Assembly (NCBI GenBank): GCA_905221605.1
Contig: CAJNDS010000003.1
Coordinates: forward strand, 1 to 64,000
Origin: Symbiodinium natans
Taxonomy: Eukaryota > Sar > Dinophyceae > Suessiales > Symbiodiniaceae
Length of the DNA stretch: 64,000 bases
Direction of reading: 5' to 3'
Made by a program: the position numbers and the translations under genes
The notes under the pieces: model-generated
What the model was told of the DNA's origin: nothing
What the model saw: the letters and a program-made list of their open reading frames with translations, nothing else
Database searches by the model: none
Shown here: in pieces, positions 1-9,380 of the stretch
Layout of the letters: every line of letters begins with the position of its first letter
Numbering within the stretch: position 1 is the first letter of the stretch

Positions 1-892
1 CCTGCCATGCAAGTCGTTCAATGGTGACCGAGAAGATCGAGGGCTTGGGGGCAAAAGGGACACATGTTCGCTTTTTCGAGAACCTCGAGACCAAGTCGCA
101 AAGAAATAGAATCAACGATTGCAACATTGGACAGAAGGGTGTCGAAACAAGAACTCGGGACGACGTTCAACCAACCGTCGGCCCAAGGTGCCCTGCAAGC
201 CTGGAATCTAGCTACTTCTCCTGCAAGAAGGGCTTGGAGGAGGTAAGCGCCTGACTTCTCAATAGCAGCTTGGTTGAGATCTCGCTGCTTGAGAACATTG
301 GGGCCATCTCCTAAGATGGAAGTCGGGAGAAATTGTCTCAAGGATCGAGTAGCTGACTCCTCGATGGGATCGATTCCCATATCTCCAATAATGCCCAACA
401 TTCCTCGAACCTGTTCTCTGGTGGACCGGCATGAACAAACCATGGCAATGTCGGCTCGAGAAATGAAACCGCCCTGAACAACTATCCGGTCGATCGTCAG
501 ACCTAGTCCCCCGGCCTTCGTCGGAAGCGTCGCTTGGATCCATTGTCGGTCGGTCAACTGCCTGCCTAGAAGGTATTGAAGAGCAACACGTATGCGTTCA
601 CTATGGGCCTCGAGCAATGGTTGAAGATGGGAACGACTGATCGTACGACTACAATAAGACAACTTCGGGAAACTCATGCATTTCTGCAATAAGTGCAAGG
701 CCACGTATTTGTGGGGCAATTGTTCTATAGCCGTCACAGCCTCGTCGATCGCAACGATTTTGAGGCGGTTCCATTCTGCGTAAAAGTCTTCTCGACCACT
801 GATGGGAACCTGAAGCATCTGAATGTCGATTCCCTTCACGATTCGAATTCCGAGAGCCTGAAAGGGTCGAAGGTCAGCACCAAATAGTTGAG
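1..892 (-). pseudogene. C-terminal fragment of a LINE-type reverse transcriptase
   Basis: The minus-strand frame is open from about 892 to 21 and encodes the region after the polymerase palm in non-LTR retroelement reverse transcriptases. It has the usual layout: an aliphatic stretch around LLQKCMSFPKLSYCSRT, then LLGRQLTDRQWIQATLPTKAGGLGL, and near the end a cysteine motif CPFC followed by GHH. In the family, GHH is normally followed by a Cys and a Gly-rich/His stretch. Here a TGA (18-20) follows GHH, and the same frame then resumes with TTCMAG to the window edge, so the element is interrupted by one in-frame stop. On the upstream side a TAA near 893 ends the frame and the catalytic YxDD region is missing, so the copy is 5'-truncated. 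The family call rests on motif recognition only. The exact clade is unknown. Confidence 0.75.
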
Positions 893-1760
893 AGATACGT
901 TGTTACGAATCCATCTAGAGGGAATATGTGTTTTGGTCGATGAGTGACAATATCATCGCCAGAGACGAGACGTATCAAGAATATATGATTAAGGAGAATT
1001 TGATTGCCAATATGGACTCCAATATAGATTCCATAGAGGGAATATTGTCGCGATGATGATTTTATATTCATTAATATAAAATCCCTATATAAGGGCCGGT
1101 TATGGCGCCGCCCGGCGATCTAATATTTATGATAAATTCTATAATTCCATTTTTTTGGAGTCAATATTTCCGAGGCTCCATATATTCCCAAGATACCATC
1201 ATTCCTTTTCATCTTATGAGAATAGAAATCTCTCATGAATTCCGAAATCTATTTAGATTTAATCTAGACGAGGATTAATTCGTAAATATTTGTAATTCCT
1301 AATAGAATTGTAGTTAAAAGTCAGAAAAACTCAATCAAAATTAATCTTTTATTATACATATCATTCATTCCTTCGTGTTTTTTTCTATTTTTTTGAAGAA
1401 TTTTCATATAAATTCGTGAAATAATTATGAGTCATATATCTTTTGAATTATATTTTCTATATTTTATATTTCGACCTAAAAAGAAATCTTATTAAATATC
1501 ATTATCAAATATCATTAATATCCAATAGTAATCCTCCTATTAAGCCATTGAAATATATTCAAATTTAATTTCAAAAACCTATCCATCTTATACATAACGT
1601 ACCATTTCGCATCCCGAAACCATTCATTTGCCATCCTCCTAAATTGATTTCCCCTCTATAAATAAATAAATGAATATATATGTATATATATATTTTTTAG
1701 AATAGAGACCATGTATCTATATCCTTCCCCAATACAATTTTAAAATATATTTATCCTATA
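893..1760. other. AT-rich tract without recognisable genes
   Basis: Base composition drops sharply to strongly AT-rich, with short TA runs near 1675-1695. All six frames are broken by stops and no RNA gene is evident. The composition differs from the rest of the window and resembles organelle or intergenic DNA, but I see no organellar gene. Confidence 0.5.
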
Positions 1761-1889
1761 CAAACAAACCACTACCCAAAAATATATCCCCATAAAAGGC
1801 TACGGGCTCGACCCCTATTTTCGCTCTGCGGCCGCCCCGTCGGATGCCCCGCCTCCTCTTCCGGTCCATTTGGCTGCTTGTGAGGGCCT

Positions 1890-2225
1890 TGCAGGGGGAT
1901 CCTGAAAATTCCGGGAATTTTAACACTTTTTGTCTAAAAATCCTGGGAATTTTGGGAATCACCCGGAGCTGAAAATTCCCGGAATTTTAGGAATTGTCCG
2001 GATTGAGGTTTGGGCTTGCCGGGTTGGATTTAAGGTTCCAGCGCAACAGTGATGACGTGGGTGCCCCTTCACTTTCAAGGAAATCTTCAAGGAAATCTCT
2101 TGGTCCAGGGTAGTTCCGATGACGGTCGCCGCCCGCCAGCTGTTCAAGGGGGTTCGGCTTCACGATCACATATCAGCAACAGCTCTCGAAAAATCCTAGG
2201 AATTTAAATTCCGGGAATTTTCGGG
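1890..2225. repeat. Cluster of AATTCCGGGAATT-type palindromes
   Basis: The motif AAAATTCCGGGAATTTT and close variants occur at about 1905-1922, 1941-1957, 1973-1990 and 2199-2222. Each is itself palindromic. The spacing is irregular (35, 32 and about 225 bp). GGATCCCCCGGG follows the last copy. No protein is evident. The role is unknown. Confidence 0.55.
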
Positions 2226-2446
2226 ATCCCCCGGGTTCAGGGTTTTACGCTTTACGGTGTAGGGTTTTGGGGTTTAATAGAAATTGTATAGGGTTTGTGT
2301 CCGGAGTTTTGTCGTGTTTTGGGGGGGTTTTGTTTTTTGCTTTTGCTGTAATGGTTTGGGTTCTGTCGGGTGTGGTGGGGGGTGGGTGGTTTTGGGGTGC
2401 TGAGGGGTTGGGGCTGAAAGGCTGGGGTTTTGGGGGGTTTTCCCGA

Positions 2447-2952
2447 ATGCCCGTGGTGGTGGTCCCGTGGTGGTGGTCCGTGGTTTCGTGGTGTTCGTCG
2501 TGGTGGTCCCACAGCGTGCGGGTGGTCCCGTGGTGGTGGTGCTCCTTTGGTAGTGGTGGTCTGTCGTGGTGGTGGCAGTGTCCGTGGTGGTGGTGGTGGT
2601 GGTGGTCCCTTGTGGCCGTCGTGGGGGTCCCGTGGTGGTGGTCCCATGGTGGTGGCCGGGTGGCGGTGGTCCGTGGCGGTGGTCCGCGGTGGTGGTCTCG
2701 TGGTGGTGGTTCCGTGGTGGTGGTCCTGTGGTGGTTGTCTCGTGGTGGTGGTCCCGTGGTGGTGGTCCCGTGGTGGTGGTCCCGTGGTGGTGGTCCGTGG
2801 TGGTTGGTCCGTGGTGGTGGTCCGTGGCGGGGGTCCGTGCGGGTGGTTGTGTTGGTGGTCGTGGTGGTGGTCTCGTGGTGGTGGTCTTGTGGTGGTGGTC
2901 TCGTGGCGGTGGTCTTGTGGTGGTGGTCTCGTGGTGGTGGTCCGTGGTTTGG
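2447..2952. repeat. GGT-rich minisatellite (GTGGTGGTGGTCCC type)
   Basis: About 500 bp of 10-13 bp units built from GTGGTGGTGGTC with CC, CG or T variants. The plus strand is very G-rich and the minus strand C-rich. Long open frames exist on both strands (V/W/G-rich on plus, H/T/P-rich on minus), but they follow from the repeat and need no coding selection. Several runs of GG could favour G-quadruplex formation on the plus strand (inference). Confidence 0.9.
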
Positions 2953-2959
2953 GATCTTC

Positions 2960-3885
2960 TTTTCAAGAATGCCTGCATCATTTGAGTTTCGATTCATAGG
3001 GGGATTCTATAGGAGTCGAAATCTAACGTCTTGTTGCCATCGTAATATTCTTGGATCTATAAGAATGATTTATGAATGTTCTGTTCATTCGAATTCTGTA
3101 TAGGATATCTCTCGCGCAAGATTATGGATCGAATCTGTTTCTTGAATACGATGGATATTATTGGAGGAGATTGATATTATATTTCGTCTCATCAGAATAT
3201 TTTGAATCGGGGGTTTAATGCTTGGATGATGAATTTCATTTATAGAATGAATTTCCGGCTTCGGATTTGGACACTTTGTCCCTTCGGGCAGCCAGCTCCT
3301 AAGTCTTAAGCGACAATTCCTAAATCTTGCTTTCACGCTTCATCATTCGTTCGAGTTTTTATTGACGCTCGCGCGTCAGGCTCTCAGAATTCTATAAAGG
3401 GATCCCGAAATTAAGTGGATCTTTTATTTGTCCGTATTTCTTCAAAGCTTTGGCGTACGTCTTCTTCCATTCCATAGGCGAATATGTCGTCGATGGAATC
3501 GACGGGTCCCTTCTAGTTCCAATTTAAATGATTTAGAATACTTTTTCATCCAAGAGTCTCAGAGATCCACAAAAGTTGTGTATATATATATATATTGATA
3601 TATACATATTTCCCGATTTTCAAGATTTCAAGATAATATATCCCAAGATATTCCCATACATGGAATATACCAGTTGAGACGCATAAGTCTCGCAGGCCCT
3701 CATTGCAACCCCATCTGGTGCTTGACGAATCTTGAAACCCATAGATAGAACATGTGTGCAGGAGGCCGAAAACGGGCGCTTTTTTCGGGGTACCGAAACT
3801 ATTCTATCTATGGGTGTTGGGACTCTTTATATCTATGGGTTTCAAGATTCTATCTATGGGTTCCTTCAGGAACGTGGGAAAAAAC
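2960..3885. other. Second AT-rich tract with a TA microsatellite
   Basis: Composition returns to that of 893-1760, with a short (TA)n near 3580-3600. No convincing gene is visible; the best minus-strand frame (3085-3336) has 83 codons and no recognisable motif. The phrase ctatctatgggt recurs at 3803, 3828 and 3852. Confidence 0.45.
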
Positions 3886-3888
3886 CCA

Positions 3889-3924
3889 AACCCCCCCCCC
3901 CCCCCCCCCAAAAAAAAAAAAAAA
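3889..3924. repeat. C-run joined to A-run
   Basis: About 20 C followed directly by about 14 A. The same poly(C)-poly(A) (or poly(T)-poly(G)) junction occurs at several other places in the window. Lengths may be affected by sequencing error. Confidence 0.85.
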
Positions 3925-4265
3925 CGAAACCCAAATTCCGTCTATTCAAGATGACTATAAGCTCAAGTGCTATTGATGTTTCGGCTTTCGTAACGCAGAC
4001 GAGGCCCTTTTTGCCCTGTGCATCAAAAAACCGAAACGATTCGGTGCGGATGGGCTTGTCAATTCTGAGGCACAGCTATGCTATTACCTAAACTTTCAAT
4101 ACGCTCCCGGAGGCAACGGTACGCGAAGGAAGCTGTAACTGAGAAAGAAGGGCACCTTGGCTGACTTCTGAACCCCCCCTGAAAAGTTTAACTCTTCGGC
4201 TCCTTATTGTAGTTTCTTCAACAACCCAACAGGGTCAAAGTCCCAAGAGCCAGCCAGAAGAAAGC
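3925..4265. other. Spacer, nothing recognised
   Basis: Unique-looking sequence between the homopolymer junction and the first telomeric-repeat block. The plus-strand frame up to 4091 has no recognisable motif. Confidence 0.4.
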
Positions 4266-4271
4266 AACCCA

Positions 4272-4368
4272 AAACCCCTAACCCCTAACCCCTAACCCCT
4301 AACCCCTAACCCCTAAACCCTAAACCCTAAACCCTAAACCCTAAACCCTAAACCCTAAACCCTAAACC
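4272..4368. repeat. Interstitial telomeric repeats, CCCCTAA then CCCTAAA
   Basis: The block begins with about six units of the variant CCCCTAA and switches to about eight units of CCCTAAA. It is the leftmost ITS of the window. A short TTTAGGG block follows at 4480-4520 in the other orientation. Confidence 0.95.
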
Positions 4369-4624
4369 CAAGGCACGTAGGCAAGGGCGAGGGCTCGCCT
4401 CAAGTGCTTCGGGGCGCGCGCACAGAGACTCTCCCACGGCTCTTGCACCGTCCAAAGCATGAGCCTTAGCTGTCCAAGGGGTTTAGGGTTTAGGGTTTAG
4501 TGTTTAGGGTTTAGGGTTCCTCCCCTTGTTCTCTCCCTGATTCGAAGGGCGGTGCAAGGACAACACAAGGGGAGCAGTAGGAGGTCTGGAGCGGCCCCCC
4601 AAGTGGACAAGAAAGCCTTCCTTC

Positions 4625-4742
4625 AGTCTTTTAGGGGAACGAAAGGTTGACCTTTGGGGTTAAGGGTTTGGGGTTTAGGGTTTTGGGATTCTATACGGAA
4701 TAGAATACCCAAAAAGGTCCAAGGCTACCTAAGTAGAGAAAG
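4625..4742. repeat. Dispersed repeat family I, copy 1
   Basis: It shares GGGGAACnAAAGGTTnACCTTTGG, GATTCTATAnGGAATAGAA and CCCAAAAAGGT with copies at 5385-5510 and 9022-9125. A TTTAGGG stretch (4660-4683) lies inside it. Terminal inverted repeats are not clear. Confidence 0.6.
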
Positions 4743-4842
4743 GAGCTGCGGGATCAAAAGGCATGCCAAGATGAAGGCCGCCCACAAAGTCGCACTGACA
4801 AACTGCGGTGGCTTGGAAGCCACCCTCAAATTCAAACCTTGC

Positions 4843-4955
4843 CTAGGCTGCCCAGTAACCAAGGCTTAAAAAGGGTGCCCTTTTTTGCTGAAAGGGGTTT
4901 ACAAGGGAACCTAAAACCCCCCAAAAAGGGGATAGGGGTACTACTGGGCATCCTA
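4843..4955. mobile_element. MITE-like element, family B
   Basis: The left end CTAGGCTGCCCAGTAACC is matched in inverted form by TACTGGGCATCCTAG at the right end. The core AAAAAGGGTGCCCTTTTTT and the stretch AAGGGAACC are shared with families A and C. It is non-coding. Other copies lie at 34073-34185 (nearly complete) and 10325-10415 (partial). Confidence 0.8.
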
Positions 4956-5118
4956 GTTGCCCTTGCAAGAACAGCCAGGGTGAACTGTTGTGGTAGCACC
5001 TGCCCATCACAAACGCGAGAGGTGGATGGTGCAGCAGAAGGATGCCCAGTGACAGTGGGGAGAGGCGGATGATGCAAAGGCGGAACATGCCCAGCGCTCT
5101 GCTTCGCGCTCTGCCCAC
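4956..5118. other. Spacer, nothing recognised
   Basis: Short GC-balanced spacer between two MITE-like elements. GATGCCCAGTGACAGTG (5041-5057) resembles a stray family B end. Confidence 0.35.
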
Positions 5119-5206
5119 CTAGACCCAGGAGTCGCCTAGGAGTGAAACAAGGGCACCCTTTTTGGTTTTAAGGGGATTATAGGGAGCCCCAACCCTAAAA
5201 GGAGTA
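5119..5206. mobile_element. MITE-like element, family C, degraded copy
   Basis: It starts CTAGACCCAGGAGTCGCCTAGG, followed by the family core (GGGCACCCTTTTT, AAGGGGATTATAGGGAGCCCCAACC). The right end fades at GGAGTAGAC. Intact copies end in TACTCTGGGTCCTAG. Confidence 0.7.
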
Positions 5207-5384
5207 GACAAGTGCCGACTCCGATACCAAGCCACAAAGCCCGTCTCTTTCCCCTTCCACAGCGACGGTCCCTGGGGTGGGCGCAGCAAGAGCATCGACA
5301 GGCCCACGTGAAAACAAGCGCCGCCCACGAAGAACCAAAATCCATCCCTGGTGCACTCATCTTGCCAAGTCCTTGGTTGTCCAG

Positions 5385-5510
5385 TATAGGGGAACTAAAG
5401 GTTAGCCTTTGGGATTCTATAAGGAATAGAAGACCCCCCCCCCCCCAACAAAAAAAGGAAGAAAAAGAAGAAGAAACAAAAAAAAACAAACTAAAGGTTC
5501 CCCGCTCTGC
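5385..5510. repeat. Dispersed repeat family I, copy 2, with C/A homopolymer
   Basis: It carries GGGGAACTAAAGGTTAGCCTTTGG and GATTCTATAAGGAATAGAA, then a run of about 14 C followed by A-rich sequence to 5490, and ends with AAACTAAAGGTTCCCC. That end is a weak inverted match to the left end. Confidence 0.6.
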
Positions 5511-5810
5511 CACTAAGAGTCGCGGACGCTCTCACATCTTGACCCGGGCATTTCGGGACACACTGCACCCAGCCCAGGCTGCAAAGCAGCACCGCCACAA
5601 GCGGCCATAGCCATGCGGAAAACCAGCTGAAGCCCGGGTCTTCACAGGGGGTTTCGGGTTTAGGGTTAGGAATCCAAGAGGTTCCCTTTTTTTGGGTTTT
5701 ACAAGGGGCCCTATACGGGAACCTGCGCCCTAAGAAAGGGGGAAGAGGGGATCCTTCCGACACCTTCCAGGCGCGGGCTCTTCTTGCTGCTTTTTGATTT
5801 TCCCCCTTTC
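5511..5810. other. Spacer with short TTTAGGG remnants
   Basis: Mostly unique sequence, with a single TTTAGGG-like patch at 5648-5666. Frames on both strands are open but no motif is recognised. Confidence 0.35.
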
Positions 5811-5811
5811 G

Positions 5812-5870
5812 GCTCTCTCTCTCTCTCTCTCTTTCTCTTTCCCTTTCCCTTTCCCTTTCTCTTTCTATGT
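5812..5870. repeat. CT-rich microsatellite
   Basis: (TC)n passes into TTTCCC units. The long R/E-rich minus-strand frames here are products of the repeat. Confidence 0.9.
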
Positions 5871-5927
5871 CTGCCTGTCCCAGCACTAATCTCACTCGCG
5901 CGGAAGCCGTATTCACATTTTATTCTC

Positions 5928-6000
5928 AACCCTAAACCCTAAACCCTAAACCCTAAACCCTGAACCCTAAACCCTAACTAAACCCCTAAACTCCAAGCCC
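5928..6000. repeat. Interstitial telomeric repeats, CCCTAAA
   Basis: About nine units with one CCCTGAA and one truncated unit. Confidence 0.95.
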
Positions 6001-6094
6001 TTGCTGTTTCCAGTGCCCCGGAGCCTCCTTCGCCACGAGGTCGCCTCGGGGTGCAGGGCTTTTAGGGCCCTTTAAGGGTTTCAGGGGTCTGTAG

Positions 6095-6175
6095 GGTTCG
6101 GGTTCAGGGTCTAGGGTCTAGGGTCTAGAGTCTAGGGTCGAGGGTCTAGGGTCTAGGGTTTAGGGTTTCGGGCTT
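6095..6175. repeat. Variant telomeric repeats, TCTAGGG
   Basis: Opposite orientation to the preceding block. Most units are TCTAGGG, with TCGAGGG and TTTAGGG at the edge, which looks like local amplification of one variant. Confidence 0.9.
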
Positions 6176-6743
6176 CGGGTTCAGCATGGTTTCGACTCAT
6201 TGGGCTGTGGGGCTCAGGGTCGTTGAAGCCGAGCCTTCGGACGGCACGCACGAAGAAGAAAACCAGCAGGCTCATTGGCAGGCGGTAGGCTAAGAACTGG
6301 TAGTATAGCATCGGCCATGAGCGTAAGCTTAGATATCCACTCTGCAGGCTCCAAGCAGAGAGCGGGAAGAAAATGCAGGCGACGACCAGCGCAGGAGGTA
6401 CCCCGTAAAAGTTCAGGATGTAGATGCAACGAAAGACGAGCCAGGTCTTCATATCCACATGCATGTGCCAGTGACAGTAGAAGGTCAGCCAGTCCGCTTG
6501 CAGCTTAGAAGTCCATGTAAACCTGTTTTTCAGCGCGCAGTGAGGGAGGTTGGCGCCGATGTCGGCGAGCCATACGGTCGAGCGCACCGTGACATATACC
6601 AGCGGTATCTGACGCGCCAACTTTCGCCACAGGGCATCTAAGCTTGCCAGCAGGCTCTCGGAGTCTGATTTGGCCACCAGAACTGAGACGACATCAAAGA
6701 TGTCAACGAAGCGCTGGAAGTAGTGAACTATGGCCAGGTGCAT
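6153..6743 (-). CDS. Hypothetical membrane protein, probably a single exon or fragment
   Basis: The first ATG is at 6741-6743, and the same frame stays open upstream to at least 6808, so this may be an internal exon. The product is rich in aromatic and aliphatic residues. A first hydrophobic segment of about 30 residues surrounds FRCIYILNFYGVPPALVVAC. A second surrounds YYQFLAYRLPMSLLVFFFV. Both are followed by basic residues (RAVRRLGF), which fits two membrane spans. The N-terminal half is amphipathic, with no signal peptide visible. The last 20 or so codons read into telomeric-like repeat (ARNPKP), so the true exon end is probably near 6230. I recognise no family. Composition and absence of repeats make it one of the better coding candidates, but expression is unproven. 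Confidence 0.4.
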   Translation of the reverse strand: MHLAIVHYFQRFVDIFDVVSVLVAKSDSESLLASLDALWRKLARQIPLVYVTVRSTVWLADIGANLPHCALKNRFTWTSKLQADWLTFYCHWHMHVDMKTWLVFRCIYILNFYGVPPALVVACIFFPLSAWSLQSGYLSLRSWPMLYYQFLAYRLPMSLLVFFFVRAVRRLGFNDPEPHSPMSRNHAEPEARNPKP

Positions 6744-6784
6744 GGTCGCTCCAGGATCTGTCGTTCTGACCACGTGGGCCAGGT

Positions 6785-6915
6785 GCAGTGGTATGATCGC
6801 AACCTCGGATGGCCCCTAAAAACCCTCAGAACAAATTTTCCTGAACATGATCCATCATGATCCTGTTAAACCCAATAAGGGAAAATCAAAAATATCCCCA
6901 AGGGCCTAGAAACCG
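6785..6915. repeat. Dispersed repeat family J
   Basis: It shares GGCCC-TAAAACC-TCTGAA, GATCCTsTTAAAC and CCC(A)ATAAGGGAAAATnTATCC-AGGGCCTA with partial copies at 57885-57945, 38885-38950 and 13470-13525. It abuts the exon-like frame to its left. Confidence 0.55.
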
Positions 6916-7350
6916 TGCCGACAAGTCGAGCAATTTCAATCGCCATGTTCCTTTCACCCTTTTCTTGACGGACACCCCGACCTGGGCTTGCTGTGGTGCC
7001 TCGCCAAAGGCTGCCGGCCCTGAGTATGAGCCATGGAGCCAGAACGCACACGATCTCAACAGCATGGCTCAGCCGGGAGTTCAATCTCAACGACGTTTCA
7101 GTTGCATTGTAACCATGGGCTTTCACCCATTGCAATACGAAGGCGGCCGAGGATGTTGCTGATTCCGCTGTGCCGAGTGAGTACGCCGCCATATTTGGAA
7201 GGCAAACAACGTCGAAACTTCCATAAGGGCCGCTCGAAAATGCCATGATGGTGCCGCCCCTGGCCAAACATGAGCGGGAATCATCGCAGCTCCACCTGGG
7301 AGTGCATGACAACCGACCGTCAACCCGTCTTGATTTACCATCCTGTTGCA
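6916..7350 (-). other. Exon-like open frame, unidentified
   Basis: A minus-strand frame is open through this spacer (161 codons if the family J end is included) and contains no repeats of its own. It has no recognised motif. It is bounded by repeat J on one side and an ITS on the other, and may be a gene fragment. Confidence 0.2.
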
Positions 7351-7356
7351 AACCTC

Positions 7357-7443
7357 GCCCTAAACCCTAAACCCTAAACCCTAAACCCTAAACTCTAAAC
7401 CCTAAACCCTAAACCCTAAACCCTGAACCCTAAACCCTAAACT
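7357..7443. repeat. Interstitial telomeric repeats, CCCTAAA
   Basis: About 12 units with CCCTGAA and CTCTAAA variants. It is followed at 7464-7478 by a C-run/T-run, and at 7538-7590 by TTTAGGG/TTTGGGG units in the opposite orientation. Confidence 0.95.
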
Positions 7444-7599
7444 CCGAAGGCGTTCAGGGACCCCCCCCCCTTTTTTGCTTCGCGGAATGGTATTCGTCGA
7501 AGTGCTCCCGGATTCTCAGGCCGGCCGAGGCGGTTGCGGTTTAGGGTTTGAGTTTAGGGTTTGGGGTTTGGGGTTTAGGGTTTAGAGTTTCGGGCAACG

Positions 7600-8640
7600 A
7601 GCATACTTCTAACGCGTGCAGGATTTCTTGGCGTAAAGCCAATGCCCCGTGTAACAACTTCGGGTGGAGAAATGTTGAAGCACCTGCCAATCACGGCGAG
7701 GAGGGGCTCTATACTTTCCTAGGAACTTGCTCTACAGGTTCCTAGGAAAGCCTCTACTTCTTCAAATTGTCATGTGAACTCTGAAACCGCTGTTAGCTCG
7801 ATATCTTCCAGGAAAGCCTCTGCTTCTGCTGGAAAATTGAGCTCTGCAATCTCTTTACCTCTAGCTTTTTCTAAGAAAACTTGGATTTCCCAGATTTTGC
7901 GAAGGAAACAAATTTCTCTTTATTTTGCACAGGATTTGTAGTTGTAATATGTTGTAATCATTCATACGCGGTTGTAGTGAGTGAATGTAATCAGATAAAA
8001 GACTACAAGAAAATTTAGAGGCGTGAATGAAGTGAACATGCGAATTAAACAAGTTTTCTTGTTGCGCACACATGAATACAACACCAGGAAGTATGATGGT
8101 AGCAATAGTAAGAATAGTAAAACTATTAGAAGATGAAAGACTTTATTCATACGGTAAAAGACGGTACAAATGAACTGGGAAGGGGGCCTAACCGAAGTTA
8201 CCTCCATGTTTGCCGGAGTCGGTGTGCCATACCTCCCCCCCCCTCCCCCCCTCCTCCCCATACGCTATTCTGATCGCTTTGGCCCTGACATGAAACGATG
8301 TTTAGGCCGCAAGGCCATGCCCGGGCGAGAGCGCGATTTTCGTCCAAAGCGCCAGCAGTCCTCGAGAAATTGCTACCATCACCTCGAGCATCTCCACCAT
8401 CTCCCAAAGTCCTTAATCAACACAAAGGCTGCGCTTGGCTTTACGCTGAACGTAGGTTTCCATCCGAGAAAAGTGAGTTGAGCTTGTTGTGTCGTGACGC
8501 AAGTTGAGGCGAATCTTCTTTTCCTCCGTGGAACTTTTAGTCTGAGTACAATGCTTGGCTGCACTTAGGAGGGTAGCTAAAAATTAAAATTTTAGCTGCC
8601 GTATTAAGAAACCCAAGAAACCCAAAAGGCTAAGGAATTA
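7600..8640. other. Unique spacer with one strong hairpin
   Basis: CTTTCCTAGGAAC at 7714-7726 is perfectly inverted at 7738-7750, leaving an 11-base loop. GGAAAGCCTCT(A/G)CTTCT occurs twice (7745 and 7811). A C-rich tract lies at 8230-8260. No gene is recognised on either strand. Confidence 0.45.
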
Positions 8641-9021
8641 CAAAGAATGGGTATACCCAGCAAGAATACACTTTGGGGCAGGGTGGGGATGCTCGAAGTG
8701 ATGCTTTTCACTTTACTTTATTTCTTCACATACTTCTTTCTTGAAGACAAGACGAAACACACAAGCACATGAAGGATATGCGGAGTGTTTTGCGGCTTTC
8801 CTGAGAAGAATATCGCCCCCCCTCCACCCAACAAAAACTGCTTTAATGCGCGCAAAAAAGGCCAACCAACAAATCTGGGTCCCCGGAGTTATCAATTTAA
8901 ACCGCCAACATGAGTTGTTTCTTCATCTCCCACCTAGATTGCTTCAGCAAAGACAGGCAATGATCGCATCGGAAGAACTGCTCCAGAAGCCTTACCTGTG
9001 GTGGCACGCCCAAACAACATG
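8641..9021. other. Spacer, nothing recognised
   Basis: A plus-strand frame of 105 codons (8741-9058) runs into repeat family I and shows no known motif. Confidence 0.3.
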
Positions 9022-9125
9022 CCTTAGTCGTCCAGTATCCTGGGGGAACGGAAGGTAAGCCTTTGCGATTATATTGGAAAGAAAATACACCCCAAAAAGG
9101 TTAAACAGAATACCTACTCTACTAC
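9022..9125. repeat. Dispersed repeat family I, copy 3
   Basis: It carries GTCCAGTATCCTGGGGGAAC, GGAAGGTAAGCCTTTGCGATT and CACCCCAAAAAGGTTAAAC, corresponding to the copies at 4625 and 5385. Confidence 0.6.
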
Positions 9126-9272
9126 TACGATGCCTCGTACGTATACACGTCGTCGAAGCAAGCAGGATTTCGAGGGCTGCAGCAGTTCTCCTCGGTGTAT
9201 CCAACGGACCAACACTTGCTGTCGAAAGGATGCCTTAGAGTGTGCTCTGCTAAGCGCAGCAGCTCACACATC

Positions 9273-9380
9273 CTTACTTCTCCAAATAACCAAGGGGAAA
9301 AAAGGTTAACCTGTATTACTCATATTCCTACTAAATAAGGAAACCCAAGAAGATTAAAACTCAACTATTGGCGAAGTTAG
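9273..9380. mobile_element. MITE-like element, family D
   Basis: The left end CTTACTTCTCCAAATAACC is matched by the inverted right end TATTGGCGAAGTTAG. The interior has AAAAAGGTTAACC and AATAAGGAAACCCAAGAAG. Other copies are at 16295-16396, 45247-45347 and 45774-45955. Confidence 0.85.

Noticed and set aside
2267-3103. Long open frames on both strands (up to 278 codons)
   Set aside because: They consist of V/W/G or H/T/P repeats dictated by the GGT minisatellite and overlap one another in several frames.
4272-4368. CRISPR array or bacterial direct repeats
   Set aside because: The units are contiguous heptamers without spacers, and the window is eukaryotic.
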